Numbered from the stretch's first letter, positions 25,045 to 34,262 are shown. The stretch is DNA of 64,000 bases from Brevundimonas fluminis (GCF_003934285.1 NZ_RQWJ01000002.1:434001-498000), one strand, 5' to 3'. The notes: a model not told the origin generated them from the letters alone. A program made the numbers and translations.

Positions 25045-26021
25045 TCTTCGGGCGTCCAGCGGTGGACGACGGTGCGCACCGTCGCGTCGGGCATGACCTG
25101 CAGAGTCGCGCTGCGGACGGCGACGGCGTCGCCATGCCGGACCTCCACCTGCAGGTCGAAGAAGCGGGTGACCAGGGTCAGCTGGTCGTAGACCTCGGAG
25201 GGCGCCTGCGCGGTGACCAGCGCGGGCTGATCCCAGAACGCGTTCAGATCGGTCCAGCCGTCGGTCGGCCGGGCGGCGATGGCGGCGCGCGCCTGGGCCG
25301 GGGTGATCCGCCCCTCCACCAGCATGACCAGAAGGGGCGCGTCCTCGGGACGCAGACCGTTGGGATTGATCGGGCTCAGCACCGCCTCGGGCAGGGCGCA
25401 CAGGTGCGGCCGCAGCCGGGCGTAGACCTCGGCGTCCACGCCCTTGACCGCGCGCAGTTCGCTGACCTCCGTCAGCAGCGTGCCTGAGGTGCGGTAGGGC
25501 CGGGGCAGGGCGGCGTAGGCGGCGTCTTCGGCCCCGCGCGGCAGCGCTGTGGAATCGCTGTCGATCCAGTCGGTCAGGGCCTCGGCCACGGCGCGCATGC
25601 GGCCCTCGTCGAGTCCGACGGCGCGCCCCAGCGCGACCAGCTGCGCCGCCGCCCGCGGCCGCGCCACCCAGGTTCCCGGCCCGCCCTGAACCACGCCGTT
25701 CAGGTTGAAGCAGGCCTGGCCGTCCCGGATCACGGCCGACATGGCCCCGCCCTCGTCGGTGGGGAAGGCCAGCGGCCGGCCGTTCCACTCGGGCTGGAAG
25801 GGCGTGCGGGCCGGGTTCTGCCGCGCCAGCCGCGCCAGTCGTTTGCGCGCCAGGGCCTCGGCGCCGATGGCGTACCACTGCGCCTGACTCATCTGGTCGG
25901 CGTTGGTCGCGCGGCGCAGGGAGAAGCGCACGTCGTCGAGCACGGCCGCCGCGACCGCCGCCATGACGGCGACCATCAACAGCACCGTCAGCAGGGCCAT
26001 CCCCTCGCGCGCCCGCTTCAC
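25041..26021 (-). CDS. gspK: Type II secretion minor pseudopilin GspK
   Basis: GspK sits at the tip of the pseudopilus with GspI and GspJ. The 326-aa protein starts at a GTG overlapping the gspJ stop and reads MKRAREG before MALLTVLLMVAVM, with cleavage expected after Gly7. As usual for GspK, the Glu at +5 is missing. The large globular insert has DWIDSDSTALPRGAEDAAY and SPINPNGLRPEDAP motifs typical of the family. Confidence 0.88.
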   Translation of the reverse strand: MKRAREGMALLTVLLMVAVMAAVAAAVLDDVRFSLRRATNADQMSQAQWYAIGAEALARKRLARLARQNPARTPFQPEWNGRPLAFPTDEGGAMSAVIRDGQACFNLNGVVQGGPGTWVARPRAAAQLVALGRAVGLDEGRMRAVAEALTDWIDSDSTALPRGAEDAAYAALPRPYRTSGTLLTEVSELRAVKGVDAEVYARLRPHLCALPEAVLSPINPNGLRPEDAPLLVMLVEGRITPAQARAAIAARPTDGWTDLNAFWDQPALVTAQAPSEVYDQLTLVTRFFDLQVEVRHGDAVAVRSATLQVMPDATVRTVVHRWTPEE

Positions 26022-26584
26022 CGGCCCGACCCCACAAGCAGGAGCATCTCGACGGGGCCCGTGTCTTCCAGGGTCATCCGGACGCGGACGGCGTCGGGCG
26101 ACAGCTGCATCGGCGGCCGAGGGAAGAAGACCGGCGTCTCCACTTCCAGCGAGACGAAGCTGACCTGAACGTCGGTCACGTCGCGCGCCACGACCTGGGC
26201 CGGTCCGACCGCGGTCCCGGTGACCTGGTCCGCCACGCGACGCTCCAGCCGGCCGTCGACCACCCGCCATTCGACCCGCTGCAGCGACGGGCGCCCCCGG
26301 TCGGCGGGGTTGGCCCAGCCTGTGCGGACCAGTTCCAGCATCACGCCGTCGCCGGACCGGATGGGGCCGACCGTAGGATCGTTCCGCCCCACGGCCTGAC
26401 CGACGTCGGCCTTGAGCAGGGCGCGCAGCCGCTGCAGCTCGGCCGTGCGCGCGTCGGCGGCCCTGACCGCGAACCGGCCCTCGACGGCGGTCGCCATCAC
26501 CGCCGTGCCGGCGGCGGCCAGCAAGGCGAAGATCACCAGGGCGATCAGCACCTCGGCCAGGGTGAAGCCGGCACGCGTACTCAT
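26018..26584 (-). CDS. gspJ: Type II secretion minor pseudopilin GspJ
   Basis: This is a minor pseudopilin of 188 aa. The prepilin signal is MSTRAG, then FTLAEVLIALVIFALL, with cleavage after Gly6 and Glu at +5. The family motif in the globular domain, RRVADQVTG with RVEWRVVDGRLER, is present. It overlaps gspI and gspK by 4 bp each. Confidence 0.88.
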   Translation of the reverse strand: MSTRAGFTLAEVLIALVIFALLAAAGTAVMATAVEGRFAVRAADARTAELQRLRALLKADVGQAVGRNDPTVGPIRSGDGVMLELVRTGWANPADRGRPSLQRVEWRVVDGRLERRVADQVTGTAVGPAQVVARDVTDVQVSFVSLEVETPVFFPRPPMQLSPDAVRVRMTLEDTGPVEMLLLVGSGR

Positions 26585-26943
26585 TGCGCCCGCCCCCGGA
26601 ACAGGATGGCCTCCGCTGCGGTCCAGACGCCGTCCTCCGACACCTTGACCTCGATGCGGAGCATGTCGGGATCGGGCGTGGCCGTGACGATGCGTCGCCA
26701 GCGCCAGTCCCGGCCGGCCATGGAGGCGGTTCCGGCCGTCTCGCCCTCGGCCGGCGGGTCGACGCTGGTCAGGGCCTGCACCGCCAGGTTGTCGGCGACG
26801 ATGGCGGCCACCGTACGCGTCTCCACGTCCGCCGCCGCCCGGGCGTTCTCGCCGGACAGCTTCAGCAGCGCCAGCGCGGCGAGGCTGAAGACGGCCAGGG
26901 CGACCAGCAGCTCGATGAGCGTGAACCCTCTCCGGCCGGTCAT
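26581..26943 (-). CDS. gspI: Type II secretion minor pseudopilin GspI
   Basis: This is a minor pseudopilin of 120 aa. It starts MTGRRG, then FTLIELLVALAVFSLAALALL, with cleavage after Gly6. The short domain with VETRTVAAIVADNLAVQ and DWRWRRIVTATPDPDMLRIEV fits GspI. It overlaps gspH and gspJ by 4 bp each. Confidence 0.88.
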   Translation of the reverse strand: MTGRRGFTLIELLVALAVFSLAALALLKLSGENARAAADVETRTVAAIVADNLAVQALTSVDPPAEGETAGTASMAGRDWRWRRIVTATPDPDMLRIEVKVSEDGVWTAAEAILFRGRAQ

Positions 26944-27407
26944 CGCACAACCACCTCGCCGCCCGCGTCGACGGTCACGATCGCGCGGACCCCGTCGCGG
27001 GAGAGGGCGATCTCGGCGCCTTCCGCGACGCCGGTCGGGTCGAAGGTGACCCGCGCCTCGGCGGGGACGACGACGGCGATCGTGCCTTCTTCCCAGCGCT
27101 CCGGACCGAACGGTCCGTCGGTCAGGGGCGCCCAGTCGGCGCCGTCGAGGCGGGCGAAGCCGTAGCCGTCGCGCTGGAACTCCACCGTCGTCGCGCGCCC
27201 GGCCAGCAGGGCCTCCTCCCGCGCCGCCACGAGCCGAGCGCCCAGGCGCTCGGCCTCGCGATCCACGCCGGGGCGCGGATCAGGCGCGACGAGCACCACC
27301 GCCGTGGCGGCCAGGCCCACGACGGCGATCGTCACCAGCAGCTCGACCAGGGTGAAGCCCGGGCGCGACTGCGGACGGTCAGCCCTGCCAGTTGCCCAGG
27401 TCCGCAT
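26940..27407 (-). CDS. gspH: Type II secretion minor pseudopilin GspH
   Basis: This is a 155-aa pseudopilin. The leader is longer than in I and J: RTWATGRADRPQSRPG, then FTLVELLVTIAVVGLAA, with cleavage after Gly17. The globular part has the ALLAGRATTVEFQRDGYGF motif typical of GspH. Its start codon lies inside the end of gspG (29-bp overlap). Confidence 0.85.
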   Translation of the reverse strand: MRTWATGRADRPQSRPGFTLVELLVTIAVVGLAATAVVLVAPDPRPGVDREAERLGARLVAAREEALLAGRATTVEFQRDGYGFARLDGADWAPLTDGPFGPERWEEGTIAVVVPAEARVTFDPTGVAEGAEIALSRDGVRAIVTVDAGGEVVVR

Positions 27408-27888
27408 CCTCGCCCTCGCCCCCCTCGCGGCCGTCGGCGCCCAGAGAGAACACGTCGAACGCCTGACCGTGCGCGCTGGGCCGGCGGTATTGATAGGCGT
27501 TGCCCCATGGATCCTCGGGCAGACGGCGCACGTAGCCGCCCTGACGATAGCGCTCCGGCCGCGCCAGTCCGGCGGGGGCGGAAACCAGCGCCTGCAGCCC
27601 CTGTTCCGTCGTCGGAAACGCCAGATTGTCCAGCCGGTACTGCTCCAGCGCCGTCTCCAGCGTGGCCACGTCGGCGCGCGCCTTGCCGACCATCGCCCTG
27701 TCCTGGCTGGGGAGGACGTTGATCGCCACCACCGTGGCCAGAAGGCCGATGATGACGATGACGACCATCAGCTCCACCAGGGTGAAGCCGTCTCTTTGAC
27801 GGACCCTGCCGCGCGCGCCGCGGGCGCTCGCTGCTTGAGGACGGCGCGGCGTCGCGCGGGTCAGGGCGTGAAGGAGGATGTTGCGCAT
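27379..27888 (-). CDS. gspG: Type II secretion major pseudopilin GspG with repeat-derived leader
   Basis: GspG builds the pseudopilus shaft. From the ATG at 27888 the protein is 169 aa with prepilin cleavage after Gly34 (QRDG, then FTLVELMVVIVII). The mature part has the invariant ENYRLDN-like YRLDNLAFPTTEQGLQALV and the calcium-site region. The leader is very long because codons for about residues 18-31 come from a copy of the 42-bp dispersed repeat (27802-27843). A TTG at 27900 overlapping gspF would make it longer still. Leader processing should still work, but the repeat makes this an unusual prepilin. Confidence 0.9.
   Translation of the reverse strand: MRNILLHALTRATPRRPQAASARGARGRVRQRDGFTLVELMVVIVIIGLLATVVAINVLPSQDRAMVGKARADVATLETALEQYRLDNLAFPTTEQGLQALVSAPAGLARPERYRQGGYVRRLPEDPWGNAYQYRRPSAHGQAFDVFSLGADGREGGEGEDADLGNWQG
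27802..27843 (+). repeat. 42-bp structured repeat, copy D (inside gspG)
   Basis: This is a copy of the repeat also found at 42801, 43586 and 59750, in the same plus-strand orientation. The core GGGCGCTCGCTGCTTGAGG matches copy B exactly. It is the most diverged copy, and its outer stem survives with wobble pairs. It is read through by gspG in frame. Confidence 0.75.
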
Positions 27889-27896
27889 GGCGTCTC

Positions 27897-29111
27897 TCAA
27901 CCGGCGGCCAGGGTGTTGATCTGAAGAATGGGGAGCAGGATCGACAGCACGATCACGGCCACGACCCCGCCCATGACGACGATGACGACGGGCTCGAGCA
28001 GGCTGAGCATCACCGCCGTGAAGGTGGTGAACTCCCGCTCCAGATAGTCCGCGGCGCGATCCATCATCGGTTCCAGCCGCCCGGAGTTCTCGCCCGACGC
28101 CGTCATGTGGACGAGGATCGGGGGAAAGACGTCGGCGCGGCGCATGGCGGCGGCCAGACCGCCCCCCTCGCGCACCGCGTCGGCCATCGATTCGGTGGCC
28201 TGCCTCAGTTTCATGTTCGCGACCGTCCGAGCCGTGATCGTCAGCCCCTCCAGCACGGGGAGACCCGAGGCGATCATCGCCGCCAGCGTCCGCGCCATGG
28301 CCGCGCCGTGCAGGTCGCGCGTCAGTCGGCCGACCACCGGCAGGGTCAGGATCCAGGCGTCGGCCTTCAGCCGCAGCGCCGGCCGCCTCAGCGCGAGCCC
28401 GACGCCGGCCGCGACGCAGACAGTGAAGAGCGCCGCGATCCAGCCGCCCGTGCGCATGGCGTCGGACACGGCGATGACGATCCGGGTCAGCAGCGGCAGC
28501 GTCTGGTTCATGCTGTCGAACTGTTCGACCACCTTGGGCACGACCAGGGTCATCAGGGCGATCACGACGCCCAGCGCCACGACCGCCAGCACGGCCGGAT
28601 AGACCAGCGCCGTGATCACCTTTCCGCGCACCTGCTGGTCGCGTTCCAGCCCGTCGGCCAGCCGCTCGAGGATGGGGCCCAGACCGCCCGAGCTCTCCCC
28701 CGCCGCGACCATAGCGCGATACAGCGGCGGAAACGCCTGTCCCTGACGCGCCATGGCGTCCGACAGGCGACGCCCCTCCAGCACCCCGGCGTGGACGCCT
28801 TCCAGCACGCGTCGCGCGGCGGGCCGGTCGGCCTGCAGCGCCAGCGTCCTGACCGCCTCCTCGACCGGGGCGACGGCGATCAGGGTCGCGAGCTGGCGGG
28901 TGATCAGGGCCAGCGAGCGGGCGGGCAGGCGGATACCCTTCCCCGTGGCCGTACCCGTCGTTGGCTGCTGCCGTGCGGGCTTCAGTTCCAGCGGCATCAG
29001 CCGCCGCTTCTCCAGCGCGCCGCGCGCGCGCGTCTCGTCAGCCGCCTCGACCGCGCCGGTGACGCGCCGCCCGCCGGCGTCCAGCGCCACGTAGTCGAAC
29101 GCCGCCATCAA
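27897..29111 (-). CDS. gspF: Type II secretion inner-membrane protein GspF
   Basis: This is the platform protein of 404 aa. It has two repeated GspF domains, one in the first half (TRQLATLIAVAPVEEAVRTL) and one in the second half (ARTLAAMIASGLPVLEGL), and three membrane segments. It ends with the usual ILLPILQINTLAAG tail. It overlaps gspE by 4 bp. Confidence 0.93.
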   Translation of the reverse strand: MMAAFDYVALDAGGRRVTGAVEAADETRARGALEKRRLMPLELKPARQQPTTGTATGKGIRLPARSLALITRQLATLIAVAPVEEAVRTLALQADRPAARRVLEGVHAGVLEGRRLSDAMARQGQAFPPLYRAMVAAGESSGGLGPILERLADGLERDQQVRGKVITALVYPAVLAVVALGVVIALMTLVVPKVVEQFDSMNQTLPLLTRIVIAVSDAMRTGGWIAALFTVCVAAGVGLALRRPALRLKADAWILTLPVVGRLTRDLHGAAMARTLAAMIASGLPVLEGLTITARTVANMKLRQATESMADAVREGGGLAAAMRRADVFPPILVHMTASGENSGRLEPMMDRAADYLEREFTTFTAVMLSLLEPVVIVVMGGVVAVIVLSILLPILQINTLAAG

Positions 29112-30598
29112 GCGGCCTCTTCCGACGCCGCCGCGGCGTCCTGCCGGATCACGCGGACGGCTTCCTCCAGGGAGGTCGTGCCGGCCAGCACCAGATCGCG
29201 CGCCCGCGACGCCAGATCCGCGCCCTTCTCGAACGCAGCGGCGGCGATGGCGTCCTCGGCCGCCTCTGCCGAAATCAGGCGGCGCACGCGGTCGTCGACC
29301 CGGATCATCTCATAGACGCCGACGCGTCCCTGATGGCCGGTGTGGTTGCAGGCCGGACATCCGACCGCGCGCCACACGCGCGTGCCGGTCTTCACCCCGA
29401 TCAGCTTCGCGCTGGCCCCGTCGGCCGGTTCCTCGCGGCGGCAGGCGGGGCACAGTCGTCGCACCAGACGCTGGGCCACGATGAGCCGCAGGGTCGAGGC
29501 CAGCAGGAAAGGCTCCACCCCCATGTCGCGCAGACGCGTCACGGCGCCGGCGGCGTCGTTGGTGTGCACCGTCGACAGCACCAGATGGCCGGTCAGCGAC
29601 GCCTGCACCGCGATGTGCGCCGTCTCCACGTCACGGATCTCGCCCACCATGACCACGTCCGGGTCCTGACGCAGGATGGCGCGCAGGCCCGCTGCGAAGG
29701 TCATGCCGACCTTTGGGTTCACCTGCGTCTGGCCGATGCCCTCGACGGCGTACTCGACCGGATCCTCGACCGTGAGGATGTTCCGCGTCGCGTCGTTCAG
29801 CAGCGACAGGCCGGCGTAAAGGCTGGTGGTCTTGCCCGAGCCGGTGGGTCCGGTGACCAGGATGATGCCGTTCGGCTCGCGCAGCGCCGCCTCGAACGTC
29901 GCCAGCGACGCGGGGTCCATGCCGAGATCGGCCAGACCCAGATCGCCCTGGTCCTTGTCGAGGATGCGCAGCACCACCCGTTCGCCCGCCCGCGACGGCA
30001 GGGTGGAGACGCGCACGTCCAGCGTCTTGCCGCCCAGCGCCAGCGGGATGCGGCCGTCCTGCGGCACGCGTTTCTCGGCGATGTCCAGCCGTGCCATCAC
30101 CTTCACGCGCGACGCCAGCAGGGGCGTGATGCGGGGGTTCAGGCTCAGCGCCTCGCGCAGCACGCCGTCGATGCGGAAGCGTACGATCAGCGCGGTCTCA
30201 TAGGGTTCAAGGTGCACGTCCGAGGCGCCGGCGCGGACCGCCTCGGCGATGATGCCGTTGATCATGCGGATGACCGGAGCGTCGTCCGACCCGTCCAGCA
30301 GGTCGGCGGCCGCCGGCAGGTCGTCGATCATGCCGTCCAGCCCGTCGGGCAGGGCCAGGTCCGCGTCGTCGCCAACGCGGTCGCCGGCGTAGACTTCGGA
30401 CAGGCGGCGGTCGAACTCCGCCCGGCTCAGCCGTTCGACCAGCAGCGGCAGGCCCAGCGCCCGCCGCGCCTCCACGAGCGCGAGCGGGTCGGCGCCCTCG
30501 CGCAGACCCACATGCGCCGCCTCGCCCGCATCCAGCAGGACGACCCCGGCCTTGCGGGCGAAGGCGTAGGGCAGGAAGGGCGCGGCCAGACCGGTCAT
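29108..30598 (-). CDS. gspE: Type II secretion ATPase GspE
   Basis: This is the hexameric ATPase of 496 aa. Walker A is GPTGSGKTTSLYAGL near residue 246. An aspartate box (GEIRDVETAHIAVQASLTGH) and a His box follow. The zinc-binding CM domain is seen as CPACRREE and later CPACNHTGHQGR, with four Cys as in most GspE. The N-terminal N1E-type domain is present. Operon context with D and F makes it GspE, not a type IV pilus PilB. Confidence 0.95.
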   Translation of the reverse strand: MTGLAAPFLPYAFARKAGVVLLDAGEAAHVGLREGADPLALVEARRALGLPLLVERLSRAEFDRRLSEVYAGDRVGDDADLALPDGLDGMIDDLPAAADLLDGSDDAPVIRMINGIIAEAVRAGASDVHLEPYETALIVRFRIDGVLREALSLNPRITPLLASRVKVMARLDIAEKRVPQDGRIPLALGGKTLDVRVSTLPSRAGERVVLRILDKDQGDLGLADLGMDPASLATFEAALREPNGIILVTGPTGSGKTTSLYAGLSLLNDATRNILTVEDPVEYAVEGIGQTQVNPKVGMTFAAGLRAILRQDPDVVMVGEIRDVETAHIAVQASLTGHLVLSTVHTNDAAGAVTRLRDMGVEPFLLASTLRLIVAQRLVRRLCPACRREEPADGASAKLIGVKTGTRVWRAVGCPACNHTGHQGRVGVYEMIRVDDRVRRLISAEAAEDAIAAAAFEKGADLASRARDLVLAGTTSLEEAVRVIRQDAAAASEEAA

Positions 30599-32661
30599 TG
30601 CAGGGGCTGACCCTCCACCGGCGCGACGGGAGCGGTCGGCGCTTCCAGATACTGGGGCGGCACCGGCGGCTGGGTGCGGATGTAGTCGCGCAGCAGCTCG
30701 TCCAGGCTCGGCTCCTGATCCGGCGCGACGCGCAGCTGCTGGTCGCGCATGTAGCCCCAGCGGTCGGCGGAAAGACGCTGGGCGTCCTGCGGCGTGCGGA
30801 TGATGGTCGGGCGGATGAAGACCATCAGATTGGTCCGGCCGCGCTGACGGCTCTCCGACCGGAACAGGCCGCCGACCAGCGGCAGGTCGCGCAGGCCGGG
30901 AATGCCGTCGACCGAAACGCGCTCGTTCTGGTCAAGCAGGCCGCCGGCGACGGCGATGTCGCCGTCGTCGACGACCAGCGTCGTCTCGATCTCGCGCGTG
31001 TCGAACACGAGGTCGTTCGCGCTGTTCGACAGGATGCCGTTCACGCTCGACACCTCCTGGCGGATGTACAGGGTCACGCTGTCGCCGGCGTTGATCTGGG
31101 GACGGACGGTCAAGCGGACGCCGATCTCCTTGCGCTCGGTGGTGCGGAACGGATTGGTCTGACCGTCCAGCAGGACGTCGCCCGTCGTCACCGGCACCTC
31201 CTGCCCGACCAGGATGTTGGCCTCGACGTTGTCGAGCGTGATGACCGACGGCGTCTGCAGCAGGTTCGACCCGCTGTCGGTCTTGGCCGCGTTGATGATG
31301 AAGCCGAACAGGCCGTCGCCGATGCGGCCGGCGCCGCCGCCGACGAAGCCGTTGGCCCCCAGCAGGCTGTTCAGCGCCAGATCGCGCGCCTGCTCGAGCA
31401 GCGGGTCGTCCGCGTCCAGTTCCTCATTGGCCGCGACGCCGCCCAAGATCGGCAGCAGGGGCGCGGTGCGGTCGGAATAGTTGGTGAAGCCGACGGGGTT
31501 GCCGTCCTCACCGGCCAGCACCCACTGGACGCCCAGTTCCTTGACCGCGTCGTCCGACAGTTCGACCACGATGGCTTCGATCAGCACCTGCGGCCGGCGG
31601 CGGTCCAGCTGGGCGATGACGGCGGCCAGCATGCGCTGCGTCTCCGGCGGGGCCGAGATGATCAGGGCGTTGGCGCCCGAATAGCGGGCGATGGAGGCGC
31701 GCTGGCCGGTCGCCGTCGTGGCCGTCACCGCCTGCGGCGCCGTCTCTCCGTTCTCGGACGATACGGCGCCGGACCGAGCGGCGGGCGCGGCCCCCGCCAC
31801 CGGCTGGCCCACGACCTGTTGCAGCACCGGCAGCAGTTGCTCCGCGTCGGCGTGCTCGAGGAAGATCACCCGCACGTCGTCGTTCTGCAGCGCCCGGCGG
31901 TCCAGATCGGCGATGAGGCCCTGCACGCGGGCCAGCGCCGCCGGCTCGCCGCGCAGGACGATGGAGTTGGAGCTCTCCACCGCCGTCACCGTGACCAGGC
32001 CCGTCCCCGGCTGGCCGCCCGGAGGGGCCAGCACGTCGTCCAGCACGCCGGCGATCTCGCGGGCGTTGGAGTTCTCCAGCGAGACCACCACGATCTCGGT
32101 GGAGTCCACGTCGATGCGCCGGACAAGTTCCCGCACGCGGCGCAGGTTGTCGGCGAAGTCGGCGACCACGATGGTGTTGCTGTTCGGGTTGGCCAGCACC
32201 TGGCCCTGCGCGCCGATCAGGGGTCTGATGGTCTCCGCGGCGGAGGCGGCGTCGATGTTCTTGAGCACGAACACCTCGGTGCCGAACCGCTCGGCTCCGA
32301 CGGTGGCCGGTCCCTGGGCCGCGCCCTGGGCCGGAGCGATGCGGTAGGCGCCCGAACTGGTCGGAATGACCACCAGGCCGTTGGCGCGCAGGGTCGACAG
32401 GAAGACGTCGTAGACCTCGGCCCGCGTCAGCGGCCGGTCGCTGGTCACCGTCACCGTGCCCTGAACCGCCGGGTCGACGATGAAGGTGCGGCCGGTGGTG
32501 CGGGCGATGTCCTGGATGAAGGCACGGATGTCGGCGCCCTGCACGTTCAGGACCTGCCGCTCCTGGGCCATGACCCCGGTCGGGACCGCGGCGGCGCCCA
32601 GCATCAGGGCGGCCATGACGGAAACGGCGGAGCCCCTCAGGCCCGTCTTGAAACGTCGCAT
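30595..32661 (-). CDS. gspD: Type II secretion outer-membrane secretin GspD
   Basis: This is the secretin of 688 aa with a signal peptide (to about residue 32, ending VMAQE). The N0 domain (NVQGADIRAFIQDIARTTG) and N1-N3 domains follow, then the secretin domain with VEANILVGQEVPVTTG and IEVRLTVRP-like GVRLTVRPQINAGD. The C-terminus is Pro-rich (QPPVPPQYLEAPTAPVAPV) and could be the pilotin-binding S domain. No pilotin is seen nearby. Confidence 0.94.
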   Translation of the reverse strand: MRRFKTGLRGSAVSVMAALMLGAAAVPTGVMAQERQVLNVQGADIRAFIQDIARTTGRTFIVDPAVQGTVTVTSDRPLTRAEVYDVFLSTLRANGLVVIPTSSGAYRIAPAQGAAQGPATVGAERFGTEVFVLKNIDAASAAETIRPLIGAQGQVLANPNSNTIVVADFADNLRRVRELVRRIDVDSTEIVVVSLENSNAREIAGVLDDVLAPPGGQPGTGLVTVTAVESSNSIVLRGEPAALARVQGLIADLDRRALQNDDVRVIFLEHADAEQLLPVLQQVVGQPVAGAAPAARSGAVSSENGETAPQAVTATTATGQRASIARYSGANALIISAPPETQRMLAAVIAQLDRRRPQVLIEAIVVELSDDAVKELGVQWVLAGEDGNPVGFTNYSDRTAPLLPILGGVAANEELDADDPLLEQARDLALNSLLGANGFVGGGAGRIGDGLFGFIINAAKTDSGSNLLQTPSVITLDNVEANILVGQEVPVTTGDVLLDGQTNPFRTTERKEIGVRLTVRPQINAGDSVTLYIRQEVSSVNGILSNSANDLVFDTREIETTLVVDDGDIAVAGGLLDQNERVSVDGIPGLRDLPLVGGLFRSESRQRGRTNLMVFIRPTIIRTPQDAQRLSADRWGYMRDQQLRVAPDQEPSLDELLRDYIRTQPPVPPQYLEAPTAPVAPVEGQPLQ

Positions 32662-33536
32662 CAGCGCCCCGTGCGGATGGTGGTGGTCGAGACGCGCCCG
32701 GCGCGCTCGTAACGGATGTCCACGGTCACGGCATCGGCCAGTTCGGCGCGCAGGCCCGACAGGGCCCCCATGCCGTTCAGTTCGATGCCGTTCACCGCCA
32801 GGATGACGTCGCCGCTCTGCAGACCCGCGCTTCGCAGAGCCTGTCCGTCGCCGGCGGCCGAGACGGTGAAGCCCGACACCGACATGCCCTTCATGCGCGG
32901 GCGCAGCGAGGCCTGGCCGATCAGACGCTGCGGATCGACGACCGGCGCGGCGGCGCGCGCCTCGGCGGTCGGCTCGGACTTCGGCGGGGCCACCACCTGG
33001 GGAGTCGAAGGCGCGGGGGGAGGGGGCGGGGCCACCTCCGTCTCGCCGAATTCGATCCGGCTGACGGTCGGTCCGCGCGCCACGGTGACGTGGTCGGTCT
33101 CGACGGTGCGCAGGACCAGTCCGGGCGCGATCTCCTCGCCGACGCCGACCGAGAGCTGGCGGCCGTCCGGCAGGCCGAGGATGGCGGAGCCACCCCCGCC
33201 CTGACCGGCCCGCACGCCGAACAGGCGCAGGCCTTCGACCGGTGCGGTGCGGTCCGCGACGGTCGGCGCGCCCGTGGGGAAGAACGCGTCGGCGCGGGCG
33301 AAGACGGCGATGTCGGGTCGGGCGGCGGACGCGACCGTCGGCGGAGTCGAGGCCGCCGCGGCCGGGGAAAGAAAGGCCACGGCCAATCGCATGCCCTGGG
33401 CCGCGATGAGCACCGCCAGCCCGCCCTCGGCCATGAGGCGCAGGCGGTCGGGCCGCGTGCCCAGGACGGCGACGTGGGCGCTCGCCCGTCCGATTTCCTG
33501 TCGCATCCGACCGATCACGGCGACGCCCCGAACCAC
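32661..33536 (-). CDS. gspC: Type II secretion protein GspC
   Basis: This is the inner-membrane partner of the secretin, up to 291 aa. One membrane helix lies near residues 36-55, followed by the homology region (GLRLFGVRAGQGGGGSAIL and GEEIAPGLVLRTVE), a Pro-rich linker and a C-terminal PDZ domain (GFTVSAAGDGQALRSAGLQSGDVILAVNG). The GTG at 33536 has a GGAGGG directly beside it, which is too close. The ATG at 33506 is the alternative. It is the first gene of the operon. Confidence 0.85.
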   Translation of the reverse strand: MVRGVAVIGRMRQEIGRASAHVAVLGTRPDRLRLMAEGGLAVLIAAQGMRLAVAFLSPAAAASTPPTVASAARPDIAVFARADAFFPTGAPTVADRTAPVEGLRLFGVRAGQGGGGSAILGLPDGRQLSVGVGEEIAPGLVLRTVETDHVTVARGPTVSRIEFGETEVAPPPPPAPSTPQVVAPPKSEPTAEARAAAPVVDPQRLIGQASLRPRMKGMSVSGFTVSAAGDGQALRSAGLQSGDVILAVNGIELNGMGALSGLRAELADAVTVDIRYERAGRVSTTTIRTGR

Positions 33537-33727
33537 CCCTCCGACGGGGCGGCTCCGTCCTAGACGATGCGTCCGTGCACGGCGCTCATGCCTGTGTGAC
33601 GTTTGGGCGGCGCTTCCGCGAAACTCGCGCCGATCACGGCGAAACCGTCACGGTACTGTCAGGCCCGCCGGCCCGCTCCCGGGCGGCGTGACGGCCGCGT
33701 CGCGAGCGACGGCTGCAAGAGAGATGA

Positions 33728-33812
33728 TGGTGCCCCGGGTCGGGCTCGAACCGACACTCCTTGCGGAACCGGATTTTGAGTCCGGCGCGTCTACCAATTC
33801 CACCACCGGGGC
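33728..33812 (-). tRNA. tRNA-Leu (CAA)
   Basis: The 85-nt cloverleaf includes an encoded 3' CCA. The acceptor arm GCCCCGG pairs with CCGGGGC, the anticodon stem CCGGA/TCCGG encloses the loop CTCAAAA (anticodon CAA), and GGTTCGAGCC forms the T loop. The variable arm TTCCGCAAGGAG is long, as in class II tRNAs such as Leu. Confidence 0.96.
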
Positions 33813-33857
33813 GCGGGAGGGCGATGCCATGCCGCGCCGCGCGCGTCCAGCCTCGGC

Positions 33858-34121
33858 CTATTTGAGCTGGCTGTCCTTGCTGCCGCGGCGGTTGATGCCG
33901 GGGATCACGGCGCGCGCGTCGCGGCCGGACTGGCATTCCACGCAGGTGATCACGCCGGGCAGGGCGCGGCGCCGCGCTTCGGGGATGGGGTCGCCGCACT
34001 CCCGGCAGTGGGTCGCGCCCTCGCCGTGGGGCAGCCGGGCGCGAGCATGCAGCACGGCGTCGCGCACCGTGTCGTCGATCTGATCCTGCACCGCCCCGTC
34101 GGGGGCCCATCCGGTCGCCAT
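33858..34121 (-). CDS. DksA/TraR-type C4 zinc finger protein
   Basis: This is an 87-aa protein with the C4 zinc finger Cys39-x2-Cys42 (CRECGDPIPEARRRALPG) and Cys60-x2-Cys63 (CVEC). It lacks the long coiled coil of DksA and matches the short TraR-like or YbiI-type proteins. It may bind RNA polymerase in the secondary channel; no ppGpp motif can be assigned. It lies 45 bp upstream of tRNA-Leu in the same orientation. Confidence 0.85.
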   Translation of the reverse strand: MATGWAPDGAVQDQIDDTVRDAVLHARARLPHGEGATHCRECGDPIPEARRRALPGVITCVECQSGRDARAVIPGINRRGSKDSQLK

Positions 34122-34262
34122 GTGCGTCGCCTTTCCCGACCTTTGAAGTAGGAAACCGGCGGCTGAATCCAAGCGTAGCCGCACCTGTCGAAAACGTAAC
34201 GCTCCGGCGCGCATCCGCGTCGCCCCTTCGCCGCCTCCTTCCCGCGAACGAAGGAGTCCGTC

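Noticed and set aside
33661..33727. Hairpins (CGTCG-CGAG-CGACG and a GC-rich one) after tRNA-Leu as a terminator
   Set aside because: No T-run follows on the tRNA strand, so an intrinsic terminator is not supported. The resemblance to the 42-bp repeat core is too short to call a copy.
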